A stretch of 64,000 nt of DNA from Acidobacteriaceae bacterium TAA 166 (GTDB lineage Bacteria > Acidobacteriota > Terriglobia > Terriglobales > Acidobacteriaceae), in NCBI GenBank assembly GCA_000421065.1, contig ATWD01000001.1, positions 1,666,001 through 1,730,000 on the forward strand. The letters are read 5' to 3'. The notes under the pieces are model-generated. The model worked only from the letters and a program-made list of their open reading frames with translations, did not search any database and was not told the origin of the DNA. The position numbers and the translations under genes are program-made. Shown here in pieces: positions 52,447 through 61,374 of this stretch. How positions within the stretch are numbered: position 1 is the first letter of the stretch; every line of letters starts with the position of its first letter.

Positions 52447-54222
52447 CTAGTCATCGTCATCCTTTTTAGTGAAGGTATCGGAATGCTCAATTTCAAGAGC
52501 AGCCTCAAGTTCTTCGCGCTCGATCTCCGCTTCGTACTTCGCCTCTTCACCCCGCAGAAAGACGGTACGAACGGACTTGAGATGATCACGATTATGCTTC
52601 AGGAACGATTGCAGATCCTCTTCCTCACCTACGAGTTCCAGACACTGCGGTAATCGGGCCGGAGGCATGTCACTTGTGTCCATGACAAGGTCCTGGTTCT
52701 TAAGGTATCCGCCAATGACACGGTGCAAAAGGGCTTGTTCGATGCCATGATCTTTCGCCTGGCGAAGCAGGTAGGCTCCGAGACTCTGCGGTGCGAGCTT
52801 CTTCCACCATGAATCGGCACGCCGCATCTCCGATGCGGAAAAATAAAGCCTGAGTACACTGAGATGATCCATACGACTCCCTTCTAGAAAACCAAAATCA
52901 TCGATCTCCGCGAGAAGACTGTCACCCGGCCCCTCTCGCATCTTTGCCACTAAAGCGAGTGACATTCCTTCCTCTGCCGAGTGATCGAGGTGTTTGCTTC
53001 GACCGACGCGCTGCGCATGATAGATACCGGCATGACCGGAAAACAGATAGCTAACGACACAGGCGATTCCAGCGTAGGCTCCCGCTTCTGCCCCGAAGAG
53101 TTCCATCGCCATCAATGTCGATGAGATGGGAGTATTCGCTGCTCCGGCGAAAACGCCGACAAATCCCATTGCAGCGAGAAGAGAGGGAGGCAACGGGAGG
53201 ATCCGCGAAAGCGCATTCCCAAGAGTGGAACCAATGAAGAAGAGTGGAGTGACCTCGCCACCCTTGAAGCTGGCTCCGAGCGTTATGGCGGTGAATGCGA
53301 ATTTCCCCGCAAAATCATAGACGGGCAGCTTTGTATTGAACGCTGCAACGATGGTGGGGATACCCAGGCCGATATATTTGGTCGTTCCAAGTGCAAACAC
53401 CGCAGCCGTGACAATCAGGCCGCCAACGAAAGGACGGAGTGGAGCCGAAGCGATGTATCTTCTGGCGATATGCGCGACCCCGTGGGTCGCTTTCGCAAAG
53501 GCCATCCCGACCAACCCAAACGCGACGCCCGCGATCATCGCGGAGACAATTCCTGTGAGATTGAGAGTTGGGACCTCCGTCACACGATAGATCGTGTGAT
53601 GGACACCCCAGGCTTTGGTGACAAGATCGCCGATGAAGGCCGCAATGAAGCACGGGCCGATGGCGTCATAGCTGAGCTTACCGATGGCAAGCACCTCAAT
53701 ACCGAAGACCGCGCCAGCGAGCGGTGTCCCGAATACAGAAGCAAATCCTGCGCTGATACCCGACATCAATAGAATTCGGCGATCGGTATCAGTCATTCGA
53801 AAGGGCCGCGTCAGTTGGTCTGCCAACGACGCCCCGGTTTGAATGGCGGTACCTTCCCGACCTGCGGAACCTCCAAAAAGATGAGTCAGGATGGTGCCGA
53901 GGAGGATAAGGGGCGTCATGCGGATCGGAATGACCGCACGCGGATCATGAACCTCTTCGAGGATCATGTTGTTGCCTGCTTCCACCGTGCTCCCAAGGTA
54001 CTTGTACAAGTAGCCAACGAAGAGGCCAGCGGGCGCCAGAAACAAGATCATCCAGATGTGTTTCTCGCGGAAGTCTGTAGCCCAGACCAGAGACACCAGG
54101 AGAAATGCCGATGCCGTGCCACCCATGACGCCGGCAAGCGCGGCCGGAGGAATCCAGCGCACCAGATCGACCAGCAGCCGAAACTGCTCACCAAAGACTT
54201 TCCTAAACGGTATTTCGGGCAA
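52447..54222 (-). CDS. eriC: CLC-type fluoride/proton antiporter (CLC-F)
   Basis: Protein of 591 residues. The start is a TTG; it is chosen because AGGAGG stands four bases upstream and no ATG is near. About 12-16 hydrophobic helices fill residues 15-420, with the anion-site loop FGGSAGREGTAIQTG; fluoride-specific CLCs have GREGT/V here instead of the chloride-type GREGP. The GSTLGNAL and GFVGVFAGAANTPIS segments match the same clade. A C-terminal domain of about 160 residues ends in an acidic tail. It expels F- in exchange for protons. A translationally acting fluoride riboswitch lies directly upstream. Confidence 0.93.
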   Translation of the reverse strand: MPEIPFRKVFGEQFRLLVDLVRWIPPAALAGVMGGTASAFLLVSLVWATDFREKHIWMILFLAPAGLFVGYLYKYLGSTVEAGNNMILEEVHDPRAVIPIRMTPLILLGTILTHLFGGSAGREGTAIQTGASLADQLTRPFRMTDTDRRILLMSGISAGFASVFGTPLAGAVFGIEVLAIGKLSYDAIGPCFIAAFIGDLVTKAWGVHHTIYRVTEVPTLNLTGIVSAMIAGVAFGLVGMAFAKATHGVAHIARRYIASAPLRPFVGGLIVTAAVFALGTTKYIGLGIPTIVAAFNTKLPVYDFAGKFAFTAITLGASFKGGEVTPLFFIGSTLGNALSRILPLPPSLLAAMGFVGVFAGAANTPISSTLMAMELFGAEAGAYAGIACVVSYLFSGHAGIYHAQRVGRSKHLDHSAEEGMSLALVAKMREGPGDSLLAEIDDFGFLEGSRMDHLSVLRLYFSASEMRRADSWWKKLAPQSLGAYLLRQAKDHGIEQALLHRVIGGYLKNQDLVMDTSDMPPARLPQCLELVGEEEDLQSFLKHNRDHLKSVRTVFLRGEEAKYEAEIEREELEAALEIEHSDTFTKKDDDD

Positions 54223-54227
54223 AGAAC

Positions 54228-54294
54228 CTCCTACGTTCTGTAGGAGTCATCAGCACCGGCAGGGAGCCGGGCGGTTCAGGCGAACCCCATCGCA
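54228..54294 (-). promoter_or_regulatory. Fluoride riboswitch (crcB motif) masking the CLC-F RBS
   Basis: Aptamer 54240-54294 on the - strand: TGCGATGGGGTTCGCC (first P1 pair lost), TGAACC, GC-CCGGC...GCCGG-TGC stem, TGATGACTCCTAC. CTCCTAC then pairs with GTAGGAG (54228-54234), which holds the AGGAGG site before the TTG start. With fluoride the pseudoknot forms and the site is freed. Confidence 0.92.
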
Positions 54295-54400
54295 TGAGGA
54301 TTTTCATTCCAAGTCTACATTGCGTTATTACCCGGGTCAACGACACGATAGACAGCTTTATCCCTTATTGAGCGGTATTCGTTCTCGCCCTCTACGGCGT

Positions 54401-55168
54401 TCAGATCGCGGCCTTCGATATCGTTCCTCCAGGACTCCCCTTCATCCTGTAATCGAGGTAGAGGATGTGCACCTTGATCTGGTCTTCGAGCCTGTATCGT
54501 GGTTGTTTGGCCATCTCGACCATCTGCACGATTGCTCCCGGATTACCATGGCTCATCTCGACCATCTCCTGCAAAGAGGACTCCAGATTGCCGGCGACGA
54601 GTTTGGAGTCGGCTGCTTGTCGACGAGCGAATTCGAGGGCGACGGGCTCCGGCCAGTTCTTCAACTCAAGTCGTTCGCTCTTGTCCGAGCACAACGATCG
54701 CAGCGAACCAATGTCCTCCATATGTTGCGAACGAGCTGCGAAGATAACTGGCGTTCTCCCGTAATAATTCAGCTCCTTGATGAGATGGCTGAGCGCCATC
54801 GTCGGGCTTTGCACGTGATCGATCATCAGGATGCGATTTCCTGTTTCAAGATTTCTCTGAGCCAGTCCTTTCAAGGAAAGAACGCTCATCGACTGAAGGT
54901 TTTTCGCTCGAGCCCCCCGTGCAGGCCGGCTTTGCTCCAGGGCATCGAGCAACGCAAGAAGAAACTCGCGTGGTGCGTGCCCTTTCGAGATGTACAAAAT
55001 ATCCTCGCTGCTCGCGGCAATCTGTCGAAGAAGTCTGGTTTTACCGACTCCCTGGTCACCGAACAATAGTAGAGACTTTCGCTGGGCGATCCGTTGCCGG
55101 AGCTGTCCGAGCTCCAGCGTACGTTCCAGGAGAGCGTCATGGCTGAGGGTATTTTGAGGCTTCGACAT
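54401..55168 (-). CDS. AAA ATPase (ORC1/TniB-like)
   Basis: Protein of 255 residues starting MSKPQNTLSHDALLERTLELG, with AAGGAG five bases upstream; an alternative ATG at 55207 lies closer to the riboswitch hairpin. Walker A is LLFGDQGVGKTRLLRQI (about 38-54) and Walker B is NRILMIDHVQSP. The motif after it, VIFAARS, is the sensor-1 region. Such single-domain ATPases resemble TniB or ORC-type proteins; no transposition genes are near. It is the only gene directly behind its own fluoride riboswitch. Confidence 0.8.
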   Translation of the reverse strand: MSKPQNTLSHDALLERTLELGQLRQRIAQRKSLLLFGDQGVGKTRLLRQIAASSEDILYISKGHAPREFLLALLDALEQSRPARGARAKNLQSMSVLSLKGLAQRNLETGNRILMIDHVQSPTMALSHLIKELNYYGRTPVIFAARSQHMEDIGSLRSLCSDKSERLELKNWPEPVALEFARRQAADSKLVAGNLESSLQEMVEMSHGNPGAIVQMVEMAKQPRYRLEDQIKVHILYLDYRMKGSPGGTISKAAI

Positions 55169-55207
55169 GAGGCTCCTTTGGATTTGTCGTCGCGGGAGTG
55201 ACGACAT

Positions 55208-55282
55208 GACTCCTGCGATCGTAGGAGTCATTAGCCTTCCATTTCGGAGGCAATCCGGAGAGCCGGGGCGGATTCCATCGCC
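55208..55282 (-). promoter_or_regulatory. Fluoride riboswitch with an extra hairpin in the junction
   Basis: Aptamer 55221-55282 on the - strand: GGCGATGGAATCCGCC, then an inserted CCGG-CTCT-CCGG hairpin, ATTGCC, a short GAAA-capped stem, and AAGGCTAATGACTCCTAC. The standard junction AACC is replaced by the insert plus ATT. TGACTCCTGC/GTAGGAGTCA (55207-55230) forms a near-perfect palindromic stem with no T tract. The TAATGAC variation is shared with the aptamer at 51346. Confidence 0.82.
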
Positions 55283-55349
55283 AATTAAGAGGTAGCATAG
55301 TCCGTCCGACATACGCAACGATATCGTCGATCTTCCGTTGAGTCAGGGG

Positions 55350-55526
55350 TCATCTTTGGAGAACCTGACGAATCTCGACGATGACGCTCGAAATGACAAG
55401 GTATCCGAACAAGCCGATACCGATAAGGGCAGCGACACTTCCTGAACGTCTGGCATAAACAATGCAAATCGGCAATCCAATCAGTCCAACTATAAGGAAG
55501 ATCCTATTCAGGACCAATGCATTCAT
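55350..55526 (-). CDS. Small membrane protein (58 aa)
   Basis: Protein of 58 residues starting MNALVLNRIFLIVGLIGLPICIV, with a near-perfect GGAGGTGAT just before the ATG. Two membrane helices are likely: IFLIVGLIGLPICIVYA and VAALIGIGLFGYLVISSVIV. Not recognised. It lies at the 3' end of the dynamin/crcB operon, 104 bases after the second dynamin, and could be part of it. Confidence 0.65.
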   Translation of the reverse strand: MNALVLNRIFLIVGLIGLPICIVYARRSGSVAALIGIGLFGYLVISSVIVEIRQVLQR

Positions 55527-55630
55527 ATCACCTCCGTATCGCATCACGACACATCATCTTGTGTTCTAACCTGATCCAGAATTGAACCCGGTATCTTGGC
55601 GCCCAATGTCCTCCGTGACTTGTAGGATCA

Positions 55631-57283
55631 TCAGGTTAAAGCGGACACGCAGGACTGAAGCGCCTCAATCTTTCTCCGAAGTTGAACGTCCGTATCCGGT
55701 GTCTCTAACATCTTCACAAGCGTCTGGCGTGCGTCTTCGATCTGCGATGTGAGCGAGCGCTCCAATACCTGAAAGCTTCGCTCCATACGCTCCAGGTAAT
55801 CGAAGCGAATTCGTCCAGAGTTCCGGTCGAGCCTATCCGGCACGCTGGTCATCGCGCGTCGAAACACGACTGGACGTTGCAAGAAGGGAGGAAGAGCGAG
55901 GAGCAAACCATCGAGCGAGATGAAGATCCGCTCGACAGAATATGAGACCCTGCTGTCCATCGCCAGACCACAGTGGACCTGGAGCTTCGTCGGTGGCAAG
56001 TCGACCAGTGAGCTCATGCCCACAAAAAGCCTGTTCAAGATGGAGTTTGCTTTTTCCGTATATCTTGAGACGATCTCCTCAAGCAGCATGGATACTTGAG
56101 CGTCCTCCTGCATTCTCCAGTCGCGGAAGATTATGGCGACCTCTTTATTGAAAAACTCCTCAAGCAGCCTTCCCAGCGCTCGACCTGAAGAATGTGGATT
56201 CGCTTGTTTGAGACTCAAGAGGCGTTCTTCAAGATAGGGTGTCGACGTCTTGACGTGCATGTCGAGATCAATGCCGATCTTCTTCATCAGGCTAAGCCGT
56301 TCTTCTCGAAGTAAAGCCCGGATTGCGACCGTCTCTCTTTCCGTTTCGTTGAGGAGCTGCCGGATCTGCATTCGCTTGTCTTCGATTTCAACCGCCGTCA
56401 CAGCGGAGAACCTTTCACTCAGCGACAAAGCGAACGATGCAATATTGAGGGCTTGACCGGCGTCTCTAAGGATCGACATGAAAAGCGTCGCGTCGTGGCC
56501 ATACTTGGCGAAATGACGCAGATGTTGTTCGAAACGACACAATCCAGTCGAAGGTTTAGAACTCTCAATAGCCTCCTCGTAGAACCGCGTCGTCAGCGGA
56601 AATACATCGAAGTCCACCAAGCCAAGCCGATTCTTTAGTTCGTCTCGCAAAAAGGTGCAGGCAGCCTGCGCCTCGTCATCAGACACCAGGTCTACCTTAT
56701 TCAGAATGAACATGAGTCGCGGAATGTCTTTCTGGATATCACGGATGAAGTTTGCTTCTACTTCCGTAATAGGTGGGTCGATCGAGAAGACAATGATGGC
56801 AGCATCTACCCTCGATAAATAGCCCAGGGTTGCGAGGGTATTGTGCGAATAGGTAGAGCCAAAGCCTGGCGTATCCACGAGGACAAGGCCATCCTGCAAG
56901 AGTTGACTAGGGTAGAACAGTTGGAGGGAACCCACCCCCTTACGGTTCCCCGGATTTCTCGCCTCCGTGACATACTCTACGATCTCGGAGAGTGCTATCT
57001 CCTCTACGACAGAACCACGTTGATAATGGACGTTGGCTTTCGGAACTGCTCCGTACCGGATTTCGGTGACAACGGAGGTCAGAGGAAGAACTCCTGTTGG
57101 CAGAATTCTTTCACCGAGCAATGCGTTGAGAAGCGAGCTCTTGCCGCGTTTCATCTGTCCAAGGACTGCCAGGCGAACTTCATCTGCCCTAAGCTTCTCC
57201 TTTAAGTCGAGGATCGCCGGCCGCAGCCGCTGTAGCGAACTGGATTCAAAAGTGCCGGAGATCTCGTCGAGAAGAGCCTCCAT
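55631..57283 (-). CDS. Dynamin-like GTPase B
   Basis: Protein of 550 residues starting MEALLDEISGTFESSSLQRL, with AAGGG five bases upstream. GTPase motifs: VLGQMKRGKSSLLNALLG (G1), LPLTSVVTEIRYG (G2), LVDTPGFGS (G3), ILNKVDLV (G4). The rest (about 240-550) is alpha-helical with long amphipathic coils, as in the stalk of bacterial dynamins. These proteins remodel or protect membranes and often come as pairs that hetero-oligomerise. Its partner is the 709-residue GTPase at 58860 in the same operon. Confidence 0.9.
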   Translation of the reverse strand: MEALLDEISGTFESSSLQRLRPAILDLKEKLRADEVRLAVLGQMKRGKSSLLNALLGERILPTGVLPLTSVVTEIRYGAVPKANVHYQRGSVVEEIALSEIVEYVTEARNPGNRKGVGSLQLFYPSQLLQDGLVLVDTPGFGSTYSHNTLATLGYLSRVDAAIIVFSIDPPITEVEANFIRDIQKDIPRLMFILNKVDLVSDDEAQAACTFLRDELKNRLGLVDFDVFPLTTRFYEEAIESSKPSTGLCRFEQHLRHFAKYGHDATLFMSILRDAGQALNIASFALSLSERFSAVTAVEIEDKRMQIRQLLNETERETVAIRALLREERLSLMKKIGIDLDMHVKTSTPYLEERLLSLKQANPHSSGRALGRLLEEFFNKEVAIIFRDWRMQEDAQVSMLLEEIVSRYTEKANSILNRLFVGMSSLVDLPPTKLQVHCGLAMDSRVSYSVERIFISLDGLLLALPPFLQRPVVFRRAMTSVPDRLDRNSGRIRFDYLERMERSFQVLERSLTSQIEDARQTLVKMLETPDTDVQLRRKIEALQSCVSALT

Positions 57284-57347
57284 CGCAACCCTTCGATCTG
57301 TTGTTTTCTCACCCACGAAATGGGGTCTCTCGCGCCTTCCACAGTTC

Positions 57348-57689
57348 TTACCTGGGAGAAGCAGTAAATAGGACGACATGAACATCGGAGATCGCTACAA
57401 TTCCTTCGGCGACCATAGAATCAAGGTGAGGCAACAACGACTCCACCTGCAGTGGAGTGTCGATCACGCTGACCATGATGGGAGCGTCTTTTGAGAAGGG
57501 CCAGCTCCTTGAGTGATGTATACGCGCACTGGTCCCGAAGCCTTCCAGTCCCCGGTAAACCGTTACACCCGCAATGCCTAACTCCAGACATTTGGCGAGG
57601 ATTGCTTCGTGGACCGGCCTGTCGTGCCATTTGTCAGATTCACTTAAATGGATACGCACCATCTTGGCTTCAAATTCCTTCTTAGCCAT
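57348..57689 (-). CDS. DUF190 protein
   Basis: Protein of 113 residues, single DUF190 domain: RIHLSESDKWHDRPVHEAILAKCLELGIAGVTVYRGLEGFG and HSRSWPFSKDAPIMVSVIDTP. DUF190 has a PII-like ferredoxin fold and is very often encoded with crcB, so it probably takes part in fluoride handling; PII likeness suggests ligand sensing. It lies two bases after the tandem DUF190 gene. Confidence 0.9.
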   Translation of the reverse strand: MAKKEFEAKMVRIHLSESDKWHDRPVHEAILAKCLELGIAGVTVYRGLEGFGTSARIHHSRSWPFSKDAPIMVSVIDTPLQVESLLPHLDSMVAEGIVAISDVHVVLFTASPR

Positions 57690-57690
57690 A

Positions 57691-58413
57691 TCAACCTCCT
57701 TCTTCTGTTGCTTCTCCAGGGGCCGCGCTGCCGTATCTGTACTTGATGATGTCGACGTCCGAGGTTACGGCCATCCCCTCGCGCACCATCTTTTCGAGCA
57801 CTGGCATGAAAGCTGCGATCCGGTCCTCGCAGTCGATGACCGAAAGCATCAGGGAGGCATTATGGGACATCGTCTTTTGCTCATGCAACTCGCGATGCAC
57901 TCCGTAGCCAAGGATGCCCTTGTAGACGGTGACGCCGGCCATGTCATTGGCACGTAGAGCCTCGACAAGCGCCTCATGAAGTGGTTTGCCGTCCCATCGA
58001 TCTGCTTCATCGATGTAGATACGCAGCAGCTTCGCCTTGCCTGAAACCTTCCGATGGGGGAGTTCGATGTCGGGGCTTACCTTCACAAGCGCAGGCTTCG
58101 CGATGAAAGTCTCCTGAATCTCAATCATTCCTGGGCCAGCGAGTTCCGAGAGTTTCCCCAACAGCTCGTCGACTTTTTCTTTCGTTTCGATAAACTCGAT
58201 CTTCACAGGAAGGCGGTCCGATAGCTCGACGGTCGATGCGGTATGCAGGTGATGGTCTGCTCCGAAGCCTGCAACTCCTTTCAGAACGGTTGCTCCGGAT
58301 ACGCCGCGATAAAACAGGAAATCCAGGATGCTCGCTTCCGTCGCAGCGCCATGGTGGGTGGACCCTTCGCTGAGATAGATCGATACTTTGAGTGCTTTGC
58401 CGGCTTCTAACAT
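57691..58413 (-). CDS. Tandem DUF190 protein
   Basis: Protein of 240 residues made of two DUF190 repeats: ALKVSIYLSEGSTHHGAATEASILDFLFYRG...GVAGFGADHHLHT (1-110) and KLLRIYIDEADRWDGKPLHEALVEALRANDMAGVTVYKGILGYG (about 128-220). The second repeat is closer to the separate single-domain protein that follows, pointing to duplication and fusion within the operon. Likely acts with CrcB as a PII-like subunit or sensor. Confidence 0.9.
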   Translation of the reverse strand: MLEAGKALKVSIYLSEGSTHHGAATEASILDFLFYRGVSGATVLKGVAGFGADHHLHTASTVELSDRLPVKIEFIETKEKVDELLGKLSELAGPGMIEIQETFIAKPALVKVSPDIELPHRKVSGKAKLLRIYIDEADRWDGKPLHEALVEALRANDMAGVTVYKGILGYGVHRELHEQKTMSHNASLMLSVIDCEDRIAAFMPVLEKMVREGMAVTSDVDIIKYRYGSAAPGEATEEGG

Positions 58414-58475
58414 TGATACCTCCTGCTACTACGGAAACGTCTCAGCCATGACGAGCCATGCGAGAACGTTGTTTC

Positions 58476-58856
58476 TTAGTGCGAGAACGCTTTTGCCAAA
58501 GCGACCCCGAGTGCCACAGCGACCAGACCAGAGATCAGGCTGACGGTGACATAAAGAATGGCAATCCAAAACGTACCGTGACTCAGGTTAGAGAAGGTCT
58601 CCCATTCGAAAGTCGAAAAGGTCGAGTATGCCCCGACAAAGCCGATGGGAACCAGGAAGCGCCAGGACGGACTGAGATCTGCATGATGGTTCAGAAACTC
58701 CAACGACAAGCCGATGATGAAACAAGCTGTGATGTTGATAACTAACGTTCCATAGGGAAACCGGGTACCCATCCGGCCGGCTACGGTCGTGCCGACCCAA
58801 AAGCGAGCTGCCGAACCTAGTGCGCCGCCAAGCATGATGAAGAGATACTTCTGCAA
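58476..58856 (-). CDS. crcB: Fluoride channel CrcB/FluC
   Basis: Protein of 126 residues with four membrane helices and the family signatures GGALGSAARFWVG, FPYGTLVINITACFIIG (conserved Asn), and GFVGAYSTFSTFEWE (the polar track phenylalanines and Thr/Ser). FluC works as a dual-topology dimer that lets F- leak out. The start is a TTG with GGAG eight bases upstream, four bases after the stop of dynamin A, so translation is coupled. Enclosed between dynamin and DUF190 genes and behind a fluoride riboswitch. Confidence 0.96.
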   Translation of the reverse strand: MQKYLFIMLGGALGSAARFWVGTTVAGRMGTRFPYGTLVINITACFIIGLSLEFLNHHADLSPSWRFLVPIGFVGAYSTFSTFEWETFSNLSHGTFWIAILYVTVSLISGLVAVALGVALAKAFSH

Positions 58857-58859
58857 GAT

Positions 58860-60989
58860 TTATGCTCCTATCTGTTGAGCAATTTCTTTAGGATCTCTGC
58901 CAGAATCCGTCCATTGCTGCAAAAGTTCAAGATCCTGCTTCATCTTAGTGATATCCGATTCGGCGCTGCTGTGTCCGCTCAACTCCTGAATCTCGGCGCG
59001 GTAACCGTCAGCATAGGAGCTGATCAGAAGTTCCAGCCGCTGGCTGAATTGACGCATCCACTGCCAGAGCACATGACTGTAGTCTTCCAACTCATGCTTG
59101 AGCAAAGCGTAGGTCGCGCGGTGTAGCTTCTTTCGGATCTGAGCTCGCATGATGACCGTTCCAAACGCTGCCCAAAGGCCCACATCGATGTCGTTGGGGA
59201 GCGTTGCGATCTCGAATCGGGGCATGTCCCGTAGAAGCGAATCGAGATCCTTCTCGTCGGGAACATCCACGCGGCCGAGATCTTGAGCGACATTCCTTAG
59301 ACGAGATATTGCGTCTTTTCCGACCTCGCGTGCCGCTGTCGTAAGAGGCTCGATCTGACTGCTGACAGCGGTATGCAACATCTCCGAGAGGTCCATCGAT
59401 TGCAACGTGTTCTGGTTCGTCTGGCGGAGCGCGTTCGTTGCTTCATCAGCAACTTGAGTGAGCACTGAATCAGCAGCCCCCCTTATCTCATTGACTTGCC
59501 GATCGAGCGACGCGGCCAACACGCCGACACGCCCTGTAATGTCCCGTAGAGCCGCCTCCTGTTTCGACAGATCTCCAGTGTTGGAGACGTCGTGTCTCTC
59601 CTGTCTCGTGATTCGAGAACGCAAAGTCGAAATCAACGCGTGTCTCAGGAGTTCAACCTTACGGCTCACGGACTCATCTCTGAGCCTGCGCGCCTGCTGG
59701 AAACGGGGAAGGAGTTCCTGCTGAAAGAATTGATCCAAAAGGGCGGCGGAGCCAGGCATCGCGCTAACAGCATGTACGGCGATATCGCGATGCAGCTCGC
59801 GCCTGAGCTGCTCCTGAATGTACGAGACCGCATGCTCCAGATCGCTCTCGCTGAGTAAATCAGATTTGCTGAGCAGCACGAGCGATGGAATTCCAGCCTC
59901 TTCGATGATGCGCAGTGTCCCGACGTCCTCCTCGTTCAGTGTGCTTCCAGCGTCGACGAGGACGAGGGCAAGATCGCAGGACGGCAGATAGGCAAGCGTC
60001 TCCGCCGCTCCGCGTTTCGCCAGCGAGCCGAGGCCCGGGGTGTCTACAAGAACGATCCCTTCACTGAGCCTGTCCGAGGGAACCTGGATCATGGCCCGGG
60101 CAACATTCTTTTGGTTTCCGGGATTACCTCGTTCGGAGACCAGATCGGCAAACTCCTGGATGGAGACTTCATGCTCGGAGCCAGTGCCAAAGGTCACGAC
60201 GGCTTTAACGGCTGGGCCGTATTGCAATCGCGTAGGCACGGCTGTGATCGGATTGATTCCGACAGGCAATAAATCGTGACCCAGCAATCGGTTCAGCAAG
60301 GAGGACTTGCCGGAGCTGACCCTCCCGAACAAAGCGACCTCGAAGTTATTGTCTTCTAACCGTGACGTCAAGCCGTCAAGACGAGGTCTGAACTCGACCA
60401 TGCCATGTCGGGTAGCGATCTCTTCCACCATACGAAGCAGCTGAACCTCATGGCCTGCCGCCTCCAGATGATCAAACCGCACCTTCAGGTTGGAGTTCTG
60501 TCCTTGATAGATGTAGCTACTGAGCCCCTCGGAAAGCGCTCGCAGTTCGCGGACAACGCCCGTGAGCTCGAGTGCGACCTCTGGCGCCACGCTTCCGGAA
60601 CCACGCATCGTGCTGGGACGGAGCTCATCCAAGGCAATATCAACGAACGTGGTCCGGGCAATAATGGCCCGTGTGGCGGGGATCGTCGGAGCAGGAATAT
60701 CGATGTGTTGCCAGGCAAGCGTCCGGATCAACTGTGTTCGAAGACGGCGGATATAGTCCTCGATCACCCTGATCTGTGCGGGGCTCAGATCCAGAATGTA
60801 TTTGGGAAAGGGTGACTTTGAGCTTGCAGATTGCAGGATTTCTTCGATTCCCTCCAGCAGGTCATCAATGTGCTGACAACTCACGCGGAGGTACAGCTGC
60901 TGTGAGCTGTTCATAGACCCCGTCGCCTCGTTGCTCGAAAGTGGAGTGCCTGCGGGATCTGATTGCGGATTTGTACTGATTTCTGTCAT
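58860..60989 (-). CDS. Dynamin-like GTPase A
   Basis: Protein of 709 residues starting MTEISTNPQSDPAGTPLSS; this ATG has GCGGAG seven bases upstream. The N-terminal 190 residues are helical; then the GTPase domain: VALFGRVSSGKSSLLNRLLG (G1), NPITAVPTRLQYG (G2), VLVDTPGLGSLA (G3), LLSKSDLL (G4). A long helical stalk follows with two weakly hydrophobic patches near 610-660 that may touch membrane. First gene of the operon dynamin A-crcB-DUF190x2-DUF190-dynamin B, 130 bases after a fluoride riboswitch. Confidence 0.9.
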   Translation of the reverse strand: MTEISTNPQSDPAGTPLSSNEATGSMNSSQQLYLRVSCQHIDDLLEGIEEILQSASSKSPFPKYILDLSPAQIRVIEDYIRRLRTQLIRTLAWQHIDIPAPTIPATRAIIARTTFVDIALDELRPSTMRGSGSVAPEVALELTGVVRELRALSEGLSSYIYQGQNSNLKVRFDHLEAAGHEVQLLRMVEEIATRHGMVEFRPRLDGLTSRLEDNNFEVALFGRVSSGKSSLLNRLLGHDLLPVGINPITAVPTRLQYGPAVKAVVTFGTGSEHEVSIQEFADLVSERGNPGNQKNVARAMIQVPSDRLSEGIVLVDTPGLGSLAKRGAAETLAYLPSCDLALVLVDAGSTLNEEDVGTLRIIEEAGIPSLVLLSKSDLLSESDLEHAVSYIQEQLRRELHRDIAVHAVSAMPGSAALLDQFFQQELLPRFQQARRLRDESVSRKVELLRHALISTLRSRITRQERHDVSNTGDLSKQEAALRDITGRVGVLAASLDRQVNEIRGAADSVLTQVADEATNALRQTNQNTLQSMDLSEMLHTAVSSQIEPLTTAAREVGKDAISRLRNVAQDLGRVDVPDEKDLDSLLRDMPRFEIATLPNDIDVGLWAAFGTVIMRAQIRKKLHRATYALLKHELEDYSHVLWQWMRQFSQRLELLISSYADGYRAEIQELSGHSSAESDITKMKQDLELLQQWTDSGRDPKEIAQQIGA

Positions 60990-61095
60990 CGCATTCTCCG
61001 CCAACTTCCATTCACGCAGTCAATATTCCGGCAGCCGTGACTCCACGCCGGCAGATGAAAGCGTTCGATTGTGAAGGGATCTTGTCGAGGCGAAG

Positions 61096-61178
61096 AACCT
61101 CCTCGGCAGGGGATCCCTGCGAGGAGTCATCATCTGTCTCCCGGAAGAGACAGCAGTTAAGGGTGAACTCCTTCACCC
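61096..61178 (-). promoter_or_regulatory. Fluoride riboswitch, GAAGG variant, of the dynamin-crcB operon
   Basis: Aptamer 61121-61178 on the - strand: GGTGAAGGAGTTCACC, CTTAACTGCTGTCTC-TTCC-GGGAGACAG, ATGATGACTCCTCG. Same GAAGG and CAGA changes as the aptamer at 34177. CTCCTCGCAGGG then pairs with CCCTGCCGAGGAG (61097-61109), giving a strong stem. No clear T run follows. The start codon lies about 100 bases on. Confidence 0.85.
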
Positions 61179-61374
61179 GCTAACCATCTGCAACTACTTG
61201 ATATTGAGATGCCCACCTTTGTCAAGGAGTTCTCTGAGCATCCGTTCAGATCGATTGGCCAGAAAGCCAGCCTTTCGACAATAGCCCGGAGACTTTCGGC
61301 TGCTGGCGATAACGTCAGGGGTGCTTGTCTTGACAAGGCGCGGGCATAAATCTACACTTGCGCCCGACAGTTTC

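Noticed and set aside
55527..55630. The - strand sequence CCTGATGATCCTAC after dynamin B resembles the 3' end of a fluoride aptamer.
   Set aside because: The 5' half would have to lie in the coding end of dynamin B and no GGNGATGG is present there.
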